From contig JAKZAP010000018.1 of NCBI GenBank assembly GCA_023053575.1, positions 13,048,202 to 13,112,201 on the forward strand: 64,000 bases of DNA, read 5' to 3'. The notes under the pieces were generated by a model, which worked only from the letters and a program-made list of their open reading frames with translations, was not told where the DNA came from and ran no database searches. Shown here in pieces: positions 57,920 through 64,000 of this stretch. This stretch comes from Branchinecta lynchi (lineage: Eukaryota; Arthropoda; Branchiopoda; Anostraca; Branchinectidae). Position 1 is the first letter of the stretch, and each line of letters starts with the position of its first letter. Both the position numbers and the translations under genes were made by a program.

Positions 57920-58149
57920 GTAACCACTAACCCTTTTGTCTCTCCACAAGAAGTTTGCCTTGTGCCTGTACCTAAGTGGCAACACTGGATCCACAATTTA
58001 ATCAAAGTGACAAATAACAGTGAACAAAACCAGTTAAACCATCAGTAAAATGTTTAAGTGACTTGTGTGCATAAACTACACAGTTTGTCTGTTAAAAAAA
58101 GGCAAAACTGAGTGAGAGAAATCAGAGAAAGTAAGAAGAAACTTTCCAA

Positions 58150-58700
58150 AAATTACGATTTTTCTTCGCCATCTAGCGGCACAAGTTCCGATAAACTGTC
58201 TTTTCGTGTGGCAACGTTGCCCAGCCTTGCACGACTTTAGTCGCGTTTTTTGCAATCGCTTGGAACGAAAGTTACCGTTTTTTGCGATCGACTGTCGACT
58301 GGAGGTCCAGTCGATCCGTTTTTTGTCGCTTGACTGGAGATCGACTGGGAACAAAGTCAACAGTCGATCCGATGCACCTTTCTCTTGGAGGTCCAGTCAA
58401 ACTTGGTGCCAAATTTTGAAAACTGAAACATGTGGACCCAAAAACGTACAATTTACACCTCTGGAAGCGCCAGTACTGCAGCAGTTTCAGAGACTGCCGA
58501 GGGAAGAGTTGTGGGGATGGACTGATTTATTGACTGATTTAGACCGTTTTTCGAAGGCTTGTTCTCGCTCCCCTATCAAGCGACAAAAAACGGTCAACTG
58601 GATGAACCCGGGAACAAGTCCCAATCGCCAGTCGATCTGTAAAAAACGCGACTTTTGTCTACGTGGCATTTCGGCGCGAATTTTCCACAATGCCATCTAG
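58150..58700. repeat. imperfect inverted-repeat block directly before the LINE
   Basis: 58235-58345 has TCGCGTTTTTTGC, CGATCGACTG and CCGTTTTTTGTCGCTTGA. 58560-58660 has the complements TCAAGCGACAAAAAACGG and AAAAAACGCGA. CCATCTAG flanks both sides in the same orientation (58170 and 58693). It may be a separate fold-back element or the LINE 5' UTR. Confidence 0.5.
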
Positions 58701-58733
58701 TGTCTAAAACAGAACTGTGGTTGTTTGAGATAC

Positions 58734-60173
58734 ATGACGAGAGAGAACGTTGAGATCATGTCAAAGTATCCCTGTGTTGTTTGTGCTGCCGCCATTACCG
58801 GAAAAACCGGCGGCGCAGCTTGCATAAAGTGCATGAAATGGTGCCATCTCCCATGCGGGAAGGTGAAGTACTCTCCAGATCTCAAAATGACTTTCATTTG
58901 CCCAAACTGCAAGCTGAAAAACGGTGCATCTCCCAAAACAAGTGTGCCCAGGCCCAAATCAGCAACTCCAACATCAAACAAAACCAAAGAAGTATCTCCT
59001 AAATCACCGGAGGTGGGTCACTCTGCGAGCGACCAGGGTCGTGGACCATGTGAAAATCGATCTGAAGTCGTGGCCCTAAACCCTGCCTCCAGTAGCGAAA
59101 TCTCCCCCCTTCCCCCTCCCATAGTGACGCCCCTGAGTACACTGACGACGACGAACGCCACCAGAGGCGGTATGTGCGTTACGTGTTCTGTAAGTGTCAC
59201 CTGTGACACTGCTTTTAACTGTCACCTCTGTGACAAGTGGGAACATGCCGTTTGTGCCGTCATCGACGCGGAAGTAGTTTTGGCCATGCAAAGACCATCA
59301 GCTGCATGTTTTTCATATTCATGCCAAACATGTCGGAAAACGAAGTTGAGCGATCCTGTGGCTATAGAAACTAGAAGCACGGCAAGTCAAACACTTTGTG
59401 AGTCAGAACCTGCGCCCCGCATATCAGCCGAGGTACCAATCACGAATGACGACTTGCCTGGCCCGATTCTAGTGAGTGACCTGGTTGTCGATTGCGAGCC
59501 CAAAAGTACTCCTCAACTCGAACGACTGTGCAAGTTTTTCCTTCAAGGACATTGCAAAAACAACGATCCGTGCAAATACGTACACGTGTGTAAAGACTTT
59601 TTAGCCGGGAAGTGTTCCGACGAAACTTGCACACTCCCACACAGACAAATCTGTCGGAAATTCACCAGTGGCCTTTGCTTCGGACTCTGTGAGCTTTTGC
59701 ACGCATCAAAGTCTAACCAAAAATACATTAAGCGTGCAAATCAGCCAAAAAACGGACCTATGACGACAAACCGACAGCCGGCTCGAAAATCAAGTGTTCG
59801 AACGAAAGCACTGAAGAGAATTTTGCCTCTAATGCACATGATGATTCCCAAGCCTCCACGTGCTCTGGACACCTATCCCCGATATTACTTCCGCCCAGAA
59901 GCCACAACTCATTGCAGTCGAGACAAGCAGAACGGACGGTCAACACGACAACCGTACCGATGGTCGAAAGTACCTCAGTACCCGTGGTACAACCGAACTG
60001 CAATTGTCCAGGACAACCGACCCCCTCTAGTACCCCAGCTCCACCCTCAGGCACAGAATTGCAACCTACCGATCCTTTCTCGTCCCCCTCCGCTGCCAGT
60101 GATCAGCGGCCTGAATCCCTATGCTATATCGACCCAAAACCGGTACCACCCCCTCCAAGAGTTGTTCCAGTGA
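58734..60173 (+). CDS. LINE ORF1: two PHD-like fingers plus three CCCH fingers
   Basis: 479 codons from the first ATG (MTRENVEIM). Finger 1: C14-x2-C17-x12-C30-x2-C33-x4-H38-x2-C41-x14-C56-x2-C59, a textbook C4HC3 PHD spacing. Finger 2 starts at residue 148 (CVTC...CHLCDKWEHAVC...SCQTC), same arrangement. From residue 266 come three successive CCCH fingers: CKFFLQGHCKNNDPCKYVH, CKDFLAGKCSDETCTLPH and CRKFTSGLCFGLCELLH (C-x7-C-x3-5-C-x3-H). They resemble RNA-binding CCCH modules. The rest is Pro/Ser-rich and then basic. PHD-type ORF1 is known in CR1-group LINEs. CCCH triplets are not something I recall there. Likely role (inference): binding the element RNA in a ribonucleoprotein. No RRM or CCHC knuckle is seen. 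Confidence 0.88.
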   Translation: MTRENVEIMSKYPCVVCAAAITGKTGGAACIKCMKWCHLPCGKVKYSPDLKMTFICPNCKLKNGASPKTSVPRPKSATPTSNKTKEVSPKSPEVGHSASDQGRGPCENRSEVVALNPASSSEISPLPPPIVTPLSTLTTTNATRGGMCVTCSVSVTCDTAFNCHLCDKWEHAVCAVIDAEVVLAMQRPSAACFSYSCQTCRKTKLSDPVAIETRSTASQTLCESEPAPRISAEVPITNDDLPGPILVSDLVVDCEPKSTPQLERLCKFFLQGHCKNNDPCKYVHVCKDFLAGKCSDETCTLPHRQICRKFTSGLCFGLCELLHASKSNQKYIKRANQPKNGPMTTNRQPARKSSVRTKALKRILPLMHMMIPKPPRALDTYPRYYFRPEATTHCSRDKQNGRSTRQPYRWSKVPQYPWYNRTAIVQDNRPPLVPQLHPQAQNCNLPILSRPPPLPVISGLNPYAISTQNRYHPLQELFQ

Positions 60174-62872
60174 AAGCACCTTTCCAGTATTCATTCCCCA
60201 AAGTGCTGTTATCGAACGTCCAATCTCTTTCAAATAAACTCGAGGAGTTTGAGCTTTGTTTGATTAACAACTCGATAGACATAGCGTGCCTCACAGAGAC
60301 TTGGTCATCCACAACAGAAGTGACGAACTTTGACGGCTATGACGTGAACTTGCTCCCGAGGATGAATAAGGATGGTTACCCAGTATCCCACGGCGGAGGA
60401 GTGGGGATCGTGTGCCGATCGGCGATTCCCAACCGTTTACTGGAAACCGGGGTCCCCCGAAACCATGATTTCGAGGTATTATGGTTGTGGACCAGGCCAA
60501 GAAACCTTCCAAAAGAAGTTTCATCGATAGTCTTTGGAGTGGTTTACTACCCCCCGAGGGGTCCCCACAGAAAAGAACTCATTACCTATCTCCAACAGTG
60601 CACGGACTCTATTCGATCCCGCTATCCTTGCGCAGCAATGAACATTGTTGGTGATTTCAATGACATTCGACAAAGCTGGCTTTCTGACTCTCTCTCATTG
60701 TCCCAAGTCGTTAAAGTGAACACCCGTAAAAACAAAGTGCTCGATTTGATTTTTACGAGCTGCGGGGATTTTTATTCGCAACCCACCAGTCTGGCAGCGA
60801 TTGGACTCAGTGACCATCTCACCATTGTTTGGGAGCCTAACTCCTGGAAGCCCAAACGTAATGACAGAAAGGTAACCTACAGACCGCTGACAGACGAAGG
60901 AATCAATTCTTTCAAAGAATGGCTTAGAGTGAAAAACTGGAGCCATATTCTGGCTAGCAATGATGCTAACCACATGATGGAATCGGTTACCTCCAAAATA
61001 TTTGAGAAATACCAAGAATTTTTCCCCGAAAAAACTTCCGTTATTAAACCGAACGGTAAGCCATGGATTTCGGAAGAAGTGAAATGCCTAATAGTGGAAC
61101 GTGATAAACTGTACAAATCCGGTTTGCGTCAAGACGCCAATAGGCTTCGAAATTTAATTGTAAATAAAATAAAAAAGTCCCGTAGGTTATTTGGAGTTCA
61201 GAGTGTTCTAAAAATAAAGAAAACCGAGCCCCGAAAATTCCACGAAAAAGTGCAGCAAATGATGGGACGTGTAAGGAAGCCTACGAGTATCTGTGATTCC
61301 GAAGGAAACCCCATTACTGCCAGCCAGATAAACAAACACTTCGTGTCCATATGCCGTGCCCACGAGCCACTGAGTTCACTTCCTGAAATCGGGGCGCAAA
61401 GTGAAATTCCAGAAATTGAGCCAGACTCAGTCCGTCAAAGGCTAAGTGCATTAAACCCAAACAAAAGTAATTATCCTGGTGAAATCCCTGTTAAACTAAT
61501 AATTGAGTGTTCAAATGAACTGAGTTTTGTCCTAGCTGCAGTTTTTAACCAATGTTTTATCGACGGGGTGTTCCCAGATAGTTTTAAGAGAGCTTATATA
61601 ACGCCTATACCAAAATGTACAAGTGCCAAATCAGTACCTGACCTACGACCAATATCTTCAACTCCAGCTCTATCGAAAGTGTTTGAGAGTTTTATTTATG
61701 AAAATCTTTACGCGGATGTTGAAGAAAATTTAGACCCTAGACAGTATGGTTTTAGACCTGGTTGCAGCACCACCCATTATCTAGTCAAATTAATTGATGA
61801 TATCCTTAAGCACCTAGAAATTGAGAACACGTACGCTGAGATCTTACTGAGTGACATAATTAAAGCATTCGATAGTTTGGATCATCAGGTTATTATTAGT
61901 GAATCGACCGCAATGGGAGCTCGAAAATTCGTGGTTAGATTACTAGCTAGTTTTTTAACAGGTCGAACGCAATGCGTTAAGTTGACTAACGGGGACGTCT
62001 CGGAATTCATGAGTATTTTTTGCGGAACGCCCCAGGGTACCAAGCTGGGTCCTTTGTGCTTTTTAATTGTTTTTAACAAAGTTTTGACTACTTTTTATCA
62101 CCGTTTTAAATTTGCTGACGATCTTTCAACCATTTCGCTCCGTTCACTTTCTCCTTCGGATGACGAATCACCCCTTTCATCAGTTTTTGACATATTGCAG
62201 CGAGACCTATCCGAAGTTAAACTTTCAGTAAGCCGTACAAAGAGTGTTGTACTCAGAGTGTCTTTTTTAAAACGGGACCTTCCTGAGGTTGAGGATATAG
62301 GTCTCGAGTCCAAAACAACAGTTAAACTCCTCGGTGTGTTAATTGATGATGACCTTAAGTGGAGTTCTCACGTACAGCATATTACTCGAAAAGCAGCACC
62401 TCTCCTCAAGTCGTTCGCGGCTCTCAGACGTTTTGCAATTCCGTCGCGAGATTTACGCAGTATTTATTGCACGTACATCCGACCTTGCCTGGAGTATGCC
62501 TGTCCGGCTTGGCACCCTGGACTCACCAACGCACAGACCGATAGACTAGAAGCCATCCAAAAAAGGGCTGTTAAGATTATGCTAGGCCCGGGCTATCTTT
62601 CTTATGAGGATGGCCTGGTCAAGCTTGAACTGCCAACCCTTGACGAACGAAGGCACCAATTAACAATAGCGTTCGGGAGCAAGTGTCTGGCATCACATGC
62701 TCATCGTGCAATTCTACCTGATTTTGATACTACAGCAAATAGCAGGCCTAATACGCGACAGAGACAGAGGGACGCTGATTCCCAGAGACTAGAAAGACCA
62801 CCCATAAACTCAACAGATCGTTACCTGAAATCTTTTGTACCCTATTTTACCCAATATTTTAATTCTAGTTAA
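59960..62872 (+). CDS. LINE ORF2: APE-type endonuclease and reverse transcriptase
   Basis: 970 codons from ATG 59960; the frame is open upstream from before 59912. It overlaps ORF1 by 214 bp in the -1 frame. Endonuclease begins about residue 81 (VLLSNVQSLSNK), with LTETW (about 111-115), GVVYYPP, IVGDFND and LSDHLTIVWEP. RT: ISSTPALSKVFE, QYGFRPGCSTTHYLV, motif A LLSDIIKAFDSLDH (Asp632), motif B GTPQGTKLGPL, motif C KFADDLS (residues 718-721). Thumb region: LLGVLIDDDLKWSSH and LEYACPAWHPGLTNAQTDRL. All catalytic Asp are present. Known role: nicks the target and primes reverse transcription. How ORF2 is translated (reinitiation or frameshift) is unclear; no canonical slippery heptamer is in the right frame. 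Confidence 0.92.
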   Translation: MVESTSVPVVQPNCNCPGQPTPSSTPAPPSGTELQPTDPFSSPSAASDQRPESLCYIDPKPVPPPPRVVPVKAPFQYSFPKVLLSNVQSLSNKLEEFELCLINNSIDIACLTETWSSTTEVTNFDGYDVNLLPRMNKDGYPVSHGGGVGIVCRSAIPNRLLETGVPRNHDFEVLWLWTRPRNLPKEVSSIVFGVVYYPPRGPHRKELITYLQQCTDSIRSRYPCAAMNIVGDFNDIRQSWLSDSLSLSQVVKVNTRKNKVLDLIFTSCGDFYSQPTSLAAIGLSDHLTIVWEPNSWKPKRNDRKVTYRPLTDEGINSFKEWLRVKNWSHILASNDANHMMESVTSKIFEKYQEFFPEKTSVIKPNGKPWISEEVKCLIVERDKLYKSGLRQDANRLRNLIVNKIKKSRRLFGVQSVLKIKKTEPRKFHEKVQQMMGRVRKPTSICDSEGNPITASQINKHFVSICRAHEPLSSLPEIGAQSEIPEIEPDSVRQRLSALNPNKSNYPGEIPVKLIIECSNELSFVLAAVFNQCFIDGVFPDSFKRAYITPIPKCTSAKSVPDLRPISSTPALSKVFESFIYENLYADVEENLDPRQYGFRPGCSTTHYLVKLIDDILKHLEIENTYAEILLSDIIKAFDSLDHQVIISESTAMGARKFVVRLLASFLTGRTQCVKLTNGDVSEFMSIFCGTPQGTKLGPLCFLIVFNKVLTTFYHRFKFADDLSTISLRSLSPSDDESPLSSVFDILQRDLSEVKLSVSRTKSVVLRVSFLKRDLPEVEDIGLESKTTVKLLGVLIDDDLKWSSHVQHITRKAAPLLKSFAALRRFAIPSRDLRSIYCTYIRPCLEYACPAWHPGLTNAQTDRLEAIQKRAVKIMLGPGYLSYEDGLVKLELPTLDERRHQLTIAFGSKCLASHAHRAILPDFDTTANSRPNTRQRQRDADSQRLERPPINSTDRYLKSFVPYFTQYFNSS

Positions 62873-63039
62873 TTCAAATTATATTTTCAAGTTGTGTACG
62901 TGTAGATGAAGTTAAGTCAAATTATATTTTCAAGTTGTACGTGTATGAAATGTCTACTTATGTAATTGTCATATGTTATTTGTGTGAATGACGATCCAGT
63001 GCTAGCGTGTATAATACAAGCTATTAAGGAAATAAAGTA

Positions 63040-63430
63040 CATTATTATACTTTTGTTGCCTGTAAAAGGCTTTCGCCGCTAATTAATTAAGAAATTTTGA
63101 GTAGTCGAACTGATCAGAGTTTAAAATCCAATCAACGATGCACTTGAAACTATTGATCGATTCAGCATTAACCGCATCTTCGGTAAGGCTGTTCCAAGGA
63201 TCAACAATTCTGTTGCCAAAACCCCACTTAGAAACGTCCTTGTGAAACCTTGATTTTGCAAGCTTGTACGCGTTTCCCCGATGACGACGGTTAATGCTGA
63301 ATCTTACTAAATCCGTCACTTCAAAATTGTCATAACTTCCATTGATTAATTTAAATGTTTCAGTCAGGTCTCCTCTAAAAAATATGTATGCAATAGAGGG
63401 AAGGCGCAATCCCTGAATCGGGACCTCAAA
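63040..63430 (-). mobile_element. LINE C-terminal fragment, minus strand
   Basis: Minus frame 63083-63409: IAYIFFRGDLTETFKLINGS, then [18 protein letters not shown] and NRIVDPWNSLTEDAVNAESI with SFKCIVDW. This is the standard end of many LINE polymerases (R-GDL-ETFK...WN-LP...A-S-N-FK). The 3' UTR carries the hairpin GCCTTTTACAGGC at 63058-63070 (complement). A different lineage from the neighbouring intact element. Confidence 0.78.
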
Positions 63431-63510
63431 TTCGAGATATTTTTCTGCGAATTTGTTGCTTAACCCTCCGACAGCGTATCTCGAGAAGACCTTATTATTT
63501 TGAGATATTT

Positions 63511-63660
63511 ATGAATGAATGAATGAGTGAAATATTTTATTGCCCACCAACAGCACAAAGGAGTAAAAAGATGGAGTATTTGCAAAAAACACAAAAAAAC
63601 GGTGATATACTAAAACAAAACTAACCTAGATACACAATCAAACAAGTCTTTTCAAAAAAG
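63511..63660 (-). mobile_element. LINE 3' tail, minus strand, (ATTC)n
   Basis: ATGAATGAATGAATGAGTGA at 63510-63529 is the reverse of an ATTC tail. ATATTTTATTGCCCACCAAC follows, as expected for a UTR read backwards. No coding part retained. Confidence 0.5.
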
Positions 63661-63974
63661 AATATCCATCCTGGGGTGTACAACATCTTTATTATTATCT
63701 ATCACCAAAGTACGGGACTTCAGATTGCCCATACATGCCGCCGACAATTATCCATCTAGCTGGAAAGAAGAAGAAGAAACAGGTGACTCCAAAATCAAAA
63801 TGCAGAAGAATCTCTATCCTTTCGACGACCCAATCGAACAGCAAAAACAGCAGCCGTGTCCCGGTTGAAATCACAGCACCAGCTTTAAGTCCAACCAATT
63901 TTCAGAGAAGAATTCACAAAATTAGATATTTAAGGAAGAATCTTTAATTGTTTTTCCAAAGGTTCATTTTCTAG
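63661..63974. other. end of window, dispersed repeat
   Basis: 63785-63870 resembles 56066-56150 (AAAATGCAGAA, CCCA(A/G)TCG, CAGCAAAAA, CCGTGTC in the same order), so it is part of a dispersed repeat rather than a gene. Confidence 0.35.
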
Positions 63975-64000
63975 CTTGAGGAGCTTGAGCCTGAAGAGGA
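63975..64000 (+). CDS. possible start of the next tim exon (cut by window edge)
   Basis: The polypyrimidine tract and acceptor TTCATTTTCTAG end at 63974. One open frame follows to the window edge, reading LEELEPEE. Acidity fits the preceding exon. That frame needs phase 0, while exon 16 with its better donor ends in phase 1, and phase 1 here gives an immediate stop. So either exon 16 uses the donor at 57904, an unseen exon intervenes, or this is not an exon. Confidence 0.2.

Larger units (their letters stand above)
58701..63058 (+). mobile_element. apparently intact two-ORF CR1-like LINE
   Basis: Contains two long overlapping ORFs without stops or frameshifts, a 3' UTR, and a 3' end near AATAAAGTACATTATTATA (63031-63049). 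It lies in tim intron 16 in the sense direction. The lack of decay compared with every other LINE copy in the window points to recent insertion. The 5' boundary is uncertain, and no target-site duplication was identified. Confidence 0.85.

Overview
The window is animal nuclear DNA: long GT-AG introns, no operons, and dense non-LTR retrotransposons, fold-back elements and minisatellites. One host gene runs through nearly all of it on the + strand, an orthologue of the insect-type circadian clock gene timeless (tim). Sixteen coding exons were assembled by eye. Their intron phases all agree and they give an open frame of 816 codons starting at the ATG at 2417. The C-terminal part lies beyond the window. 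Clock-type TIM (as opposed to the universal TIMEOUT/TIMELESS replication protein) is known mainly from arthropods and some other protostomes, so a protostome invertebrate is most likely. The species cannot be named from the sequence.

Layout. 1-2400: upstream repeats, including a 417-bp fold-back element with an 8-bp target-site duplication and a LINE 3' fragment with an internal tandem duplication. 2409-9019: exons 1-4 (N-terminal armadillo-like region). 9020-16437: a 7.4-kb intron with a LINE zinc-knuckle fragment and a CR1-like LINE that has lost its catalytic Asp-Asp motif. 16438-26997: exons 5-9 (end of the N-terminal domain, Ser/acidic linker, basic nuclear localisation stretch). 26998-35114: an 8.1-kb intron holding a LINE split by an insertion made of five 281-bp repeats, a second degenerate LINE and a 100-N assembly gap. 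35115-57919: exons 10-16 (second armadillo-like domain and an acidic tail), separated by introns with further LINE fragments, a 417-bp tandem array, a 1.77-kb hAT-like element with perfect 8-bp target-site duplications, and several copies of a family that opens with a GGATCC palindrome. 57920-64000: the last intron, containing an apparently intact two-ORF LINE. Its ORF1 carries two PHD-like fingers and three CCCH fingers, and its ORF2 carries endonuclease and reverse transcriptase.

Only about 2.4 kb of the window is host coding sequence. Most of the rest is identifiable transposon or tandem repeat, often nested, so the introns record several rounds of insertion. The items most worth following up are the LINE ORF1 domain combination, the hAT-like element with telescoped internal repeats and its satellite-like relative, and the palindrome-headed repeat family.
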